Of a DNA stretch of 64,000 nt, positions 38,901 to 60,511 are shown piece by piece. The position numbers and the translations under genes are program-made. How positions within the stretch are numbered: the stretch's first letter is position 1; each line of letters starts with the position of its first letter. Location: positions 10,556,038 through 10,620,037 of the forward strand of contig OZ038322.1 of NCBI GenBank assembly GCA_964035795.1. The letters run 5' to 3'. The notes below the pieces were generated by a model. It was given only the letters and a program-made list of their open reading frames with translations. It was not told the DNA's origin and ran no database searches. This DNA comes from Pterobdella sp. o SKG-2022 (Eukaryota > Annelida > Clitellata > Hirudinida > Piscicolidae).

Positions 38901-39794
38901 ATCAAAACTTCATTTTTATTTCCCACTTCAAACCTTCTAGCCATTTTCCTCTTTTTCAGTCATCGATCATCCACATTGTGGGGCATGAGCGCAAACAATT
39001 CTTACTATCTTTTTACCAAAAATAATTATCATTACCATTACCCTATCTGATATTCTATTTATTTCCACAACATTCATACATAAGTCTTCTCTAACTAATG
39101 TTCCTACACCACCCATTTTATCTTCATTACCAGACTACCATAGTTTAAACCTTCTACCTAAACTATCTAAAAATTTCGAACCCATACCTCTCCATCTCAT
39201 TTCTTGGATACAGCAAATACCAACCTTCCTTCTCAACAACTTTGCACACAACTCCATACTCTTTCCATTTAATGATCCAATATTAAAACACCAAAAGACC
39301 TCAAAAGAATAAAAAGAAGAAAGCCCAGGCATTCTTAGCACCCTCTGCTCATTTGAGAACTGCTGGGGACTGAGGGCCATTGCTTTTTTTGTATAATCAT
39401 GAAAATTTGTTGGAGCAAAAGAAGTGCGAATGGAGCATGCCCTTGCTTCCACTGCATAGCACATGTTTCATGACTTTAAATATCAAAATAAAAATGCAGC
39501 TAAATGAACTTGTTAATTTACAAAAATTTCATTTTATATCTGCAAGTCATGTTTAATATAGCCAGTAAATTGAAAAGTGATAGAAATCAAACTTTATCAC
39601 GACATCGTGAACTCGCAATTATAATATAATAATTCAATGATATGTTGAATATAATTAGTTTCAAAATTTAAAATTTAGTTGGAGATATGGGAAGGCCTCC
39701 GAAAGTGAATGAAATAGAGCTGAAGCTTGTACAATCAAAGAAGGAAATAGAGGACCCGTCTTTAACTTTTAAAAGTCATTCTCTATTCTCTTAG
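32945..39794 (+). CDS. PDXK: Pyridoxal kinase, complete
   Basis: Ten exons (32945-33025, 33122-33176, 33399-33503, 33951-34034, 34447-34481, 34737-34822, 35022-35194, 35763-35884, 36078-36150, 39679-39794) join in phase to 309 residues (human enzyme 312). It phosphorylates pyridoxal, pyridoxine and pyridoxamine with ATP to make the cofactor pyridoxal 5'-phosphate in the cytosol. Recognisable blocks: [65 protein letters not shown], the ATP/anion-hole [16 protein letters not shown] with the catalytic Asp (about residue 224), and C-terminal [14 protein letters not shown]. Intron 9 is 3.5 kb and carries a dead antisense LINE. Four acceptors are AAG. Exon 6 uses the donor GA|GTCTGT to keep phase. 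The segment after [13 protein letters not shown] differs from vertebrates, so that donor is the least certain. Confidence 0.93.
36410..39470 (-). mobile_element. Inactivated RTE-like LINE in PDXK intron 9
   Basis: Minus-strand fragments in order: endonuclease start ([16 protein letters not shown], then [12 protein letters not shown], near 39290-39170), reverse transcriptase ([60 protein letters not shown], 37870-37480), LGDNMNGG near 36930 and C-terminal [20 protein letters not shown] with [17 protein letters not shown] (36600-36490). The RT wording (RSTxDAIFxxRQ, FVDxEKAFDRVPR) is RTE-like and differs from the LINE in NADK2 intron 8. Stops and frameshifts are spread throughout. Strand composition is skewed: the plus strand is rich in C and T. 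Confidence 0.87.
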
Positions 39795-40414
39795 AATTCA
39801 GTTATCATTATATTCAGTTATTTATTTTTAGGAATTAATTATCATTGCATTTGAGTATTTAATTAACTTTTACTAAACTTTGATCTTTCTCTAAAGTCAT
39901 TCCAGTTAAGGGATACTTTGTTCGAAGCACAAGAGTGCTTAGAATTTATTTAGGATTAAAGTTTCAAGATTTCTTTTTAATCATAGGTTGATAATTTTAC
40001 AAAACTTGAAAATTTTAGTCTTAAATATATTCTATAAACCATCTTGTTTCCACTACATGACTCATCTTAATTTCGAATATATATTCATTTAATTAATTTT
40101 ATTTTTTATTTATTATACATTATTATGAGCATAAGTTAAAATATTTAGGAAATCATATGTTGTGTTGTAAAGTATATAATCAAGATTAAGATTTTAGATT
40201 TTACTTTATCGTTTGTATCAGTATGACAATCTTCAAATAAAAATTTCAAAAATTTTTCACTTTTAAAAAAATTCAAAATTAAATTAATTTCATCGTTTAG
40301 TTTTAAATTATATTCAGATAAAAAAACTTTTAACGTTGTTTAACTTTTAGTCAAATTAGTTTCAGTCTGCTAGAAGTTTTATTCAAAGACTACAATTTTT
40401 GTCGTAAAAAAACA
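39795..40414. other. Gap between PDXK and SCaMC
   Basis: This 620-base AT-rich gap lies between two genes in the same direction and should hold the PDXK 3' UTR and the SCaMC promoter. No motif or repeat stood out. Confidence 0.5.
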
Positions 40415-43400
40415 ATGAAGTTTTTGAGATATATTTTTTTCATTCCTGAAGAAGATAAAGTTCGATATCGTAAGATTTTTGAAGATATTGATAAAAGTAA
40501 ATCAGGAAAAATAACTTTTTGTGACCTTTGTGAGAGTCTATCGTTGACATATAAAAGGGAGACAGGCCATCCTTTAACTGAAAAAGTATCTATTTAGAGT
40601 TTTATTTTTTCAGTTGAATCTTAGTTTCAGGCTATTTAATACTCTCAAAATAAAGTATTTTCTTGAAAAAGCTGGTCAAAAAGAGTTATTAAATTACGAA
40701 GACTTTTCTCTACTCATGTTCAAGCTAGAAAAGGATCTCCACGTAATTTTCATGGATATTGATAAGAACAAAGACGGTTATTCATTAACTGCCGTATAAC
40801 TATGGTTCTATTTATTCAACAAATTAAAATTATATTTTTTTCCAAGTATTTCATAAATAATACTTCATATGTTTATTGTTTCATTTTTTTTGTTTGAAGG
40901 ACTCATTGATGCTAATGAATTGATGCAATTTTTCGAAAGTTATAAAATAAAACTCAGCCCAGAAAAAGTTGCAGAAATTTTGAAAGAGTTGGTAAAAATT
41001 CTTTTTCACATATATTTAGATAATGAAGTTAGATAATGTAATGTGAATTTAATTTTAATTGGAATTTTTTATGCTATTGATTTCTTCATGTGATGAACAT
41101 TTTAGTATAGTTAAAGAACCACAAGGAGGAATAACGTGGGAATTGTGGAAAAAATACAACCAAGAAAAATTCCTCAACACACCAGAAAATATTGTTAAAT
41201 ATTGGAATGAATATTTTGTAAGTTTATCCATGAATCCAACCTAGATGTTGTAAAATTAATTAAATGAACCAAGGATAAGTTCCATTATCAAGTTTTAGGA
41301 TCGTTAATTATTCACTGTGCTTGAAGAGTATTAAATAAAAATAAGCTCTTATTTTTGATGTTTATGTAATTTTTCATAGTTAGTTTTATTTTATTTTTTA
41401 AACTTAAAAAAAAAACTATAATTATTTATCTCGAATTTTTCAACGCTTAACCTGATTTGGTGATTCATTATTCCTAATCAAACATCGAAGGAAGACTTCA
41501 CAATTCTAGACACAATGAAGCCTTACCCTGTATTCTCCACACTGGCTTGGTGGAAGTTGATGTTGGCTGGAGGAACTGCGGGACTTTTGTCTCGAACCAT
41601 CACTGCTCCATTAGATCGGATCAGAATCTGTTATTCTGTGAGTTGTATGTGTTTTTGTGTGCTAGTGAATTCGAAGTTATCTAAATAAATTTTTCGCTAA
41701 TATTTTATGATAAGGCTAAACTTATCAAAAATTTTGATGTTTTTCGCTCAATAAATGGACTAAAATTCTTTCATAAATTAAAGTAAAAAATTGTAGAATA
41801 TCATTTATAAGTACATTAAGGTGTCTAAAAATTTTTCTCAATAGTTGTTTTATTAGGTACTGTTGCGCATGTCTGAACAGGCATACGGGACAATATTAGT
41901 ATATAATATTTATTTTTTTCAAAGGTAAGTCAAAAACATTTGAAAGGAGTAAGCTTAGTCGAAGCTTTTAAAAGAATAATTCAAAAAGAAGGTTTTTTGT
42001 CTCTTTGGAAAGGTAACGGCACGGCTCTTATGAAAAAAATTCCTGATTCATCGCTGCGTTTTTTCCTTTATGAAGAGGTTGCATAATTTTTATGAAATGT
42101 GTTTGCTGTAAATTTATTTTTCACGCGTTGATTTAAAATTTATTTTTTTTTCAGGTCATGAATTTGATTTTTATTATAATAATGATTATCTTTCATAATA
42201 TAACTATGCTTTAATGCTTTTATATTAATCCCTCAATGCATTTAAACTAGCGCCTGGACTTTAAGGCAACATTTTTGTTATGACTTAGATAATAGTAGAC
42301 TTTGTTAGCAAGCATCGGCACATTGATATTCCGAATTTGTTGTCATTTGGCTTGGCGGATGATCTTAGTTGGCAAGGCAAACTGTCCAATTGTGCGAATG
42401 GGAGATCTTGAATTCGTTTTGGACGTTAGCTCGGGCAGGCGGTCTATAAAAATTCATTCTTAAAAAAACAGCTTATTAAAAGTCACATATGTTAGTATCA
42501 TAGTATCAATAATCTAGACTCTGTTTTCAACTTTAGTTTTTTGAAATGTCCAACATTGTTAATATAAATCAAGTTTTGATCTAAAAATCGGTTAAAACCT
42601 TTACATAAATTTATAAAAATTGACGTTAAAATTTGTCAGTTTAAGGCGTTCTATCGAGGGGTACCGGAAAGCAATGAAAAGAGGCGTTTGGCACCTTGGC
42701 AGACCTTCCTGATGGCCAGCTGCACTGCCGCTTTTACTCAAACTCTTCTCTATCCTCTTGCAGTAGATTTACTCTTTTAGAGATTTTCATTTATTTGATT
42801 GTTTTGTTTTTCATTATAAGTGTATATAGCTCATATTTTTTCATTGTTAAAATCATCACTGGTTTTTATTTGATATCTAACGATTCCTATTTGATGTTTT
42901 ATATGAATTATATTTCAACTCATGGTTCCCAATATTTTATGAATGCTATATTAAGGTGGTAAAAGTACGCTTAGCTTTGGATGAAAATAGAATTTACAAA
43001 GGGATTTTCGACTGCATGAAACAAGTTAGAGAAAAAATATTTTATATTTCGAATTTTTGAAATTTATATTTTTGGATAGATACCATAATTTAAAATTTTG
43101 TTTATATATATTATTTGATAATTATCATTGTTTAAATAATGATGCTGTTGAAGCATCCAGAATTTGAAAATTGATGAATGCTTTATGAAAATCGAACAAT
43201 CTATGTACAAGGTAGTAATTACCAGAATAGGAATGAGTGATGAGTGTAGCAACCCGTTTGATGTTGAAATAGGTGTCCATCATAGTTCTGCTCTTAGTTC
43301 ATTTTTTTCGTTTTTGTGCTGCCACGGGAAAACGCTGTTGAAGATAGATTAGTGATAGAAAACTAGAGGTTGCTCTGTAGTTCGGCTATTAAGGTAGTAG

Positions 43401-44925
43401 ATGTAAGCTTGCTTCTATAATATGTTGTAAGTTAGCTTGTTGTAACTTTTGCCAATATTTTCCTTTTTTAACTAATGTCATGTTTCTTTCAGCAAAATAT
43501 TCAGGCAATGCATAAGTTAGCTAAAAACTTGTATTCGACTAGTTATTATGAAGATATAGTTTTTTGTATATTTAGTTTTCTTTACTAATCGGAAATACTT
43601 TTTTATTTAGTTTCAATAGAATGATATACCATATTTTCGACAAAATTTTCTGTTTATTTAACCTGTTTATTCGTTCTGCTGTATCAGCATCCACCTTGAA
43701 CCACCCTAAACTGAACGACTTAGCTATGAATATACTTCACCAGAACGAGTTATAACGTCTTAAATGATTTTCTATATTTTAAGTTTTGTATTCAGCATGT
43801 TAGGGTAGTTCTTCCTATCAGTAGAATAATGGGGTTTGGGCATGAGAAACGTAGTGCAAGTTGGCCTTAACTTTTCATAAATTTATTTGTGTTACTGTTT
43901 TTACAAAAACGTGCTTTATAATTAATAAAACCCTATTTTTATTAAGTTTTAAAAAATATTGACATTTAATTACATAAGATATTTGTCACTCCATTAAAGA
44001 TATACCATAAGGAAGGTCCAAGGGGATTTTATAGAGGATTAGTGCCTTCTCTCAGCGGTCATATGCCTTACTCAGCCGTCGATATCAGTACTTTTGAGGT
44101 GATTATTGAGTCAATCGAATTTTTTTATAAGAAATTTAATGAGTAGTATACTAAGTTATACTATTAAAAATTATACTATTAAAATTATATTATTATTTAT
44201 TAAATTGCGCATATTTTTTATTAGTATAATATGATTATGTTTGAATTGGTTTATATATAAAAATCAATATAATTTCTATATATATTAGGCAAATTTTTAC
44301 GTTGAAACTGCAGATTTTAAGAAATGCTATGAAGAAATATGACCCAGATAGGAATTATCGAGTTCTTGTTACTTTATCATCTGGCATTTTGAGTAATATG
44401 TTTTCTTTAGGAACCTTTTATCCTTTGTTTGTTATTCAAACAGAAATGCAAGCTGAAAGTTAGTATTAAAATTTCATACATTTTGATCGGCACATGGTTT
44501 TGTGGGTTTTCTTTGTTTTTTAAACTGTTCAAATCTTGTTTCAGTATTATGAATTTTGTGTTTTTCTCATTGAAAAAGTTTTTTATATAAAAATTTCAAA
44601 TTTATGTTTATTACATACAATTTTAACGCGTAGTTTTACGATTTACAACTTTGTTCATTTTCAATGAAAAAGGCCTATCGCTTAAAATTCCAATATATTG
44701 CGCACAACTTTAATACGCAGTTTTTAAATCTACATTTTGAAAAAATTTCAAGCGAAAAGTGCACGAGATACGAAGGTAACTCAAGTGGCCAAAAGGATCT
44801 ATACAGAAGATGGATTGCGTGGTTTTTATAAAGGAATAGTCCCCTGTGTCCTCAGAGTTGCTCCCGCTGTATCTCTTTCTTATGTCATCTACGAACAAAC
44901 TAAAATGTTCTTCTACAAGGCGTGA
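40415..44925 (+). CDS. EF-hand mitochondrial ATP-Mg/phosphate carrier (SCaMC/SLC25A24-type), complete but divergent
   Basis: Eleven exons (40415-40585, 40614-40776, 40900-40987, 41106-41217, 41491-41637, 41925-42077, 42640-42762, 42956-43024, 44000-44098, 44314-44458, 44753-44925) join in phase to 480 residues, the length usual for SCaMC. The N-terminal half has EF-hands: a first loop [12 protein letters not shown], a degenerate second, and a canonical DKNKDGLIDANE (about 107-118). Three mitochondrial-carrier repeats follow: [54 protein letters not shown] with [19 protein letters not shown]; and [20 protein letters not shown] with [20 protein letters not shown]. Family role: calcium-regulated exchange of ATP-Mg for phosphate across the inner mitochondrial membrane. 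Repeats 2 and 3 have lost key signature residues. Six acceptors are AAG. Confidence 0.9.
42247..42470 (+). repeat. AGCGCCTG short repeat family, copy A
   Basis: Starts ACTAGCGCCTGG and continues with GGCGGATGATCTTAGTTGG, AAACTGTCCAATTGTGCG, GACGTTAGCTCGGGCAGGCG and GTCTATA. The same ordered blocks, with about 25 % divergence by eye, occur at 57200-57420, and the first half occurs at 55636-55770. Length (about 225 bp) and dispersion fit a SINE. It lies in SCaMC intron 6. Confidence 0.75.
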
Positions 44926-46187
44926 TTGGTATTTTGTTACTCATAAGTTGAAGTTCTAAAGTTTTCTCTTATGAATCAAAATAAATCTGTATAAAAAAGA
45001 GTTGACATATTGAATAAGCTATAAAATATTCTTTTGGATTTTTATTTATTGAACTTAAACATTTTTTGATAAAAAAGTTTTTTCAAAAGTTAAATATAAC
45101 TTTTTTTTAAAAATAATATTTTGATTTTTAGCATGGTTACGTCACCTTATACGCTTATTAAACAGGTTATATAATGTTTATGAAACTGTTTATCATATAA
45201 ACACGTTACATAAATGAAAATTTATATAACTTTTTTCTGGATTATGTAAATGAAATTATGTGACTACATAAATGAAATATGTCACTTGCTCAAAAAGTTT
45301 AAATTCATTTTTTACTTTCGTAAAATAGTTTTATTGAAACGGATTATTCAACAAACTTCTGTAAACGATTTTAGCTGCGTATGTTTCATCACACATTTTC
45401 ACCATGTCTTGCTTGTCTAAAACCATCAAGATTCTTTTTAAGTATTATATATTTTTCATGGTGCCTCTTTTTCTTTTGTATTACAAAAAAAAATCAGAAA
45501 AAGCAGGTTCAGCATAGGAATGGAAGATAGGATAATAAAAAGATAGATTGAGAAGTAAAATAAATTTTGAAATAAATAAAAAATTTTATCTGAAAAGTGA
45601 GCCAGTTAAGGTCTATAACAGATGGCGAAATATGGGAGTCTTTGGTTGTATGAAAGTCTTGGCCGTGCAACAGAGTTTGAAACTGTAGTAAGAGTATAAT
45701 AGAGGGGTTTAGCAAGATTATAATAAAACTACAATAATTGAGGCACATTAGAAGGTAGAAATTTCGAGAAAAGCACCATCGAGCTAAGAGAAGAGATGCC
45801 CAGTGTAACAAAGGTGATAGAAAGAAGAAGAGCAGTAAAATTTATGAATACTAAGGTCAAATGAAAGCGTAACGGAGAAGTAAACGAAAAGGAGAGATAA
45901 TATTTAAAAATAGATGTGATTAAATTTATGCAATTTGATTATACGGAACATAGTCATTGCATGAGAATAAAAAGAGAACAGTGTCAGTTGCTCAAAAATT
46001 GAGAAGAAAGATTGAAAAAGTATAATTAAAAATTTTACTTTGTTAAAATTATATTAAGTAAAGAAGAAGAGTTGAGTCGTATAAAAAATTGAACAAAGGT
46101 CCGAGAACAGACCTAAGAAGCCTCAAAAGGAACGTAGTGAAAATTTATTATTTATTATTAAACTTTCATTTTGATGAAAAATATAGT
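44926..46187. other. SCaMC 3' flank and AT-rich intergenic DNA
   Basis: An AATAAA lies near 44980. From about 45490 the plus strand becomes strongly purine-rich, a skew that continues to about 48050. No gene was recognised. Confidence 0.45.
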
Positions 46188-47074
46188 TTAAAAAAATAAA
46201 CCAGAGTCAATTGTTGATCTGCTTCTTCCACCTCTTCTGTCAGATGACAGCATTCTTAGTTTTTCTAGGTCTTCTTTGTTGTTTAGTGGGATATCCATAC
46301 ATTTAAGGTCATTTTTTATCACTGAAGCCAAGGTGGTTTTTGGTCTTCTTTTTGTGGGTATGTATGGTGCGTCGAAGTACTTCTTCATGGCTTTTTGGGT
46401 AGGAGGGCTCAGATCAAGTCTTAAGATATAGCCTAGTAAAGTTAGTCCTTTGAATCTTATAGTCTAGCTCAATTCTTGTTGTTTTGTTGCAAGATATAGA
46501 TCTTCGTTGGTTATTTTTTCTGGCCAGAATACACCGATGACCACGGAAAAGACGCCTATGAAATGAGTTAAGTTGATCTTCTGTGGTTTTAGTCAAGGCC
46601 CATGGGCCACAGTTGTAGAAGAGTATTAGCGCGATGTATGCGTTAAACATCCTTAGTTTTTTTTGTGCCAATTTTATTTTTTACTCAGAATTTCCACATT
46701 TTGTTTATTGCAATTAGGGTCAGAGCCTTTCTATGGGCTATTTACCTAGCCATCGATAGGTGTGTACCGAGCTTTTTTGTTGCTATTGTGTCTAGGTTTG
46801 TGGGACTTAGTGTTGTTGTTTCTACTTTATTGGTATTGACTTTGAGGTTGAAAATTTGCACGGTGTTAGTTATTGATGTTAGGTTTTGTACTTACTCAGT
46901 AACTTCGTCGGCATATATAATTTCTTTGTTGGACATGTTGGTGGGAAGCTTTAATATTGCTTCTCTGAGGTATATGCAGAATAAAATTGGACTCAGACTG
47001 TCACCTTGAGCGCCTGTTGTTGTATTGAAAAAAGTGGTGTTATGGTTGTTCATTTTTATTGTTAGAGAGGACAA
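46188..47074 (-). mobile_element. 3' fragment of a LINE (reverse transcriptase and C-terminus)
   Basis: Minus-strand pieces: TTGAQGDSLSPILFCIYLRE (near 47010-46955) followed by IIYADEV, a decayed catalytic YADD; YNCGPWALTKTTEDQLNSFH with RRLFRG (46620-46560); and the terminal TKRRPKTTLASVIKNDLK with NNKEDLEKL (46360-46270). The order and wording are those of a non-LTR retrotransposon 3' half. It is out of frame in places and lacks the 5' half. A (GA)n tract abuts its upstream side. Confidence 0.82.
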
Positions 47075-47184
47075 AAGAAAAAAAAATTATTTTCAAAAAA
47101 TAAAAAAAATGGTTTAGAAATTGAAAGAGAAGAACCGAAAAAAAAAGTCAAGAAGTTGGAGTAGAAGTAAGAAATCAACAGTGA

Positions 47185-49939
<2,755 letters not shown>

Positions 49940-50720
49940 CATGTCATATATCAATGTTTTGAGAAGGGTTGATGTTGGTCTGCTTTTTGGAATTCATTGG
50001 GGCTTTCTTTAAAATGTTTTTGACTGATGGGTCGTTGCGGCATATGTGTTCCAGCATTTTCAATTTTTTTGTTTCCTTTCCTGGTGCAGCGGTGGCATGA
50101 TGGAGTCGCATTCTTTGTTTTCCATAACATCTGGTCAATACACTTTTTTCAGTCTTCGTATGTGCTTTCTTTGAAAGAAGCCTGTTGAGCTTCTGATGCT
50201 TTTCTACAGTTTGCCCAGGTGTTACAGCCATATAAGAAAATACAAAAACATACACAAAGCTTTTCGTAAGTCTAGCTTACATTATCATTTCATCATTTGA
50301 TAATGTAAGCTTAGTGTCTGTTTTTGAATAAATACTTAGTGTTTTTTGGTTTTAAAATTTGATTTAGGCTTTTCTACGTCAATGAGCTTTATAAATTATT
50401 ATCTTTCACTCTTCACTTATTCTACTCTTCCAAATTTGGTCTAATCTGTCCATCGCTAGAATTGCCAAAGTTTTCTTTTTTTTTGATGTTCTTACATGTT
50501 TTGACGTAACTTTCGAAAATTTTTATTGACTTCCACTCGGTATTCTCTTTATGGATCAACATTTGTTCTGTCTCACATTTGTTGAGCGTAAGGTTTCATT
50601 TCTGGAATATTGCTCCAATTTTATCTAGTTTTGTGTCATTCGGTGGAACGACGTTTACGTCATCGGCATCGATAAGTTCATAAAAGTTTTCGGGTAAGTG
50701 GTTATAACATCTTCATGCAT
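49940..50720 (-). mobile_element. LINE 3' fragment interrupted by a fold-back repeat
   Basis: Minus-strand reading gives ELIDADDVNVVPPNDTKLDK (near 50690-50630, a decayed RT catalytic block), NLTLNKCETEQMLIHKENTE and WKSIKIFESYVKTC (50600-50500), then a C-terminal part with CRNDPSVKNILKK near 50040-50000. These match the order of the fragment at 46188-47074 (YADD, the QML-like finger, C-terminal ILKKYF-like region). The fold-back repeat at 50259-50345 splits it. Confidence 0.65.
50259..50345. repeat. Fold-back repeat copy inside a LINE fragment
   Basis: GCTTTTCGTAAGTCTAGCTT, then ATTATCA…TGATAATGTAAGC, then TTAGTGTCTG…AATAAATACTTAGTG. Blocks and order match the element at 25403-25536. It contains two nested palindromes: GTAAG-TCTAG-CTTAC, and TTACATTATCA against TGATAATGTAA. 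Confidence 0.7.
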
Positions 50721-51129
50721 GCTTCTAGGTATGCCATAAACAAGACAAGGCTCAGAACATCTCCTTGAAGGCATCCTATGTTTGTGGTAAAGTTTTTGCA
50801 AGTGTTTTTATTATATATTATGGTTAAAAGAGTTTGTTAGAAGTTCAATTATTTTGATTTCAGATTCAGGGTTTATGTTGTTTAAAATTTATATGAATTT
50901 TTTCCTGTTTATGGTTTCGAAGGCAGATGAAAGATCAGGTTATTTTCATTGTGAATCTAATTTGACTTTTTCCTTTAAGTGCTATTTTACGAGCCCATAG
51001 GATGTCTGTTGTTGATCTAGTTGATTTGTATGCTGCTTGGGTAATGGAAAGATATGTTTCTATGAAAGGTCTTATTCTTTTGAGTATTAATATTTTCTCT
51101 TAAGGTTATCAAATTTTAATACTTCAAAA

Positions 51130-51640
51130 CAGCTTTCTCTAGGCTGGTGGTCTGTTCCAATGTGTTACATGCAGCTTCATAGGAACCTATCAGCTGTGGT
51201 CTTTCCGTCTCGGTGTGAGTTCCTAAAGCAGTCATGCGCATAAAAAAATTCTACCATCATGCTAATCATTGTTTTGGTGTTAACAGTAAAAAGTCTAATA
51301 TCAAAAAGCTTTTCAGCTGTCCGATAGTGATTGTAAACACCTTCACTATTATCCTTGAAAACTAATTTAATTATCAAGAAAAATCTAGAGCAAAGCATGA
51401 TGAAGCTAGTGTATCACCCTGTTTAACACCGTTTCTACCTTGAAAGGTCTTGAAAGTATAATTCAACATTCAGCTTAGTTTTCATGTTATTGTGAAAAAT
51501 TCTCAGAATGAACACTAACTTAGTCGGGCAACTCAACTTTCAGAGATCAACCAAAGAATTTTTCATTTCACTGTATTGGAAGCCTCAGTGAGGTCAATGA
51601 ACACTTTTGAGTTGCAATTAACTAAAATTTTTCATTTGAC
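51130..51640 (-). mobile_element. Fragment of a different LINE (RT palm)
   Basis: Minus-strand pieces: KVFIDLTEASNTVK (near 51610-51570; family pattern is FIDLTKAFDTV), GRNGVKQGDTLA (near 51440-51405), and a 73-codon frame with AEKLFDIRLFTVNTKT and a decayed catalytic FYAHDC (51398-51177). This RT wording (RTDGKLFNLRRLQAKTKV-type) is distinct from the neighbouring LINEs. Confidence 0.7.
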
Positions 51641-52529
51641 ATGATTTAAGAATAAAGAAAAAATATTCGATTCATCTTTTTCTATTTTGAAATCATGCCA
51701 CAAAAGCAAAGTTAGTTAATTGGAAGTCTAAATCTCAAATAAGCTTCCAAAATCTCAATTGGAGAAAAAAAAGCTTTGAATTTTACCTTTGAAATATTGC
51801 TGCTCCGATCTCGAAGTTCTATACAAGTTTATGATTATTTTAAAGTTCAACTAAGGTTATATAAGTACTAGGGTAATACTTATTTATATTATATAATAAA
51901 TTGATAAAATTTCACTTTGTTTAAAACTTATACGATGTTTAAAACTTTTATCATTATTTAAATTCATATCAGTTATAAACTTAATTTCTAATGATAAAAA
52001 TATATAAGATAGTCACAAAAAATTTTTTAAACTATAAATGTTTTCAAAATTTTTGCCAGTTCACAATTGGTTCATTTAATTGAGATTATGTAACTTGCTT
52101 ACATAATGCCCTTATATAACCCCTTTACTTAAAAACGCGTACAAGTAATTTATTTTGTTTATTCGTCAGTGAATAATTTTTATAGGTATTTAACATTAGT
52201 ATAATTTTTTGTTGTTTGGATTGGAATATCTCAGTGTTGAAAATTCATACATCATAGGGAAAAAACAGATATTATTAGAAATGTTTTTGAGGTTGGTCTT
52301 ATACTTTTTAAGCGCTTTAAAACAACTAAGTTAGAAATTTATTTAATAAAAAACATCTAAATATAGAATAAAAAAAATTATCTATTGTGCTAATAGTAAA
52401 AAAACTTCTTTTAATTCTAAAATATGACTGTTTTAAATCATAGTTTCTTCGTTCAATTTGAATCGCAATAAGTTTTGATGGAAAATATCTGAAGTTTTAA
52501 ATATTGTTTTTTATTCAGTGCATTCGAAG
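51641..52529. other. Intergenic AT-rich region upstream of LONRF
   Basis: It should contain the LONRF promoter. A strong acceptor-like sequence (TTTTTTATTCAG) ends at 52518, 12 bases before the LONRF ATG, so an upstream non-coding exon or a trans-spliced leader is possible. Nothing else is recognised. Confidence 0.4.

Positions 52530-60511
<7,982 letters not shown>

Noticed and set aside
45509..45811. 100-codon minus-strand frame, hydrophobic
   Set aside because: Lies in the purine-skewed region, where the complementary strand gives Leu/Phe/Ser-rich chance frames; no start context or homology.
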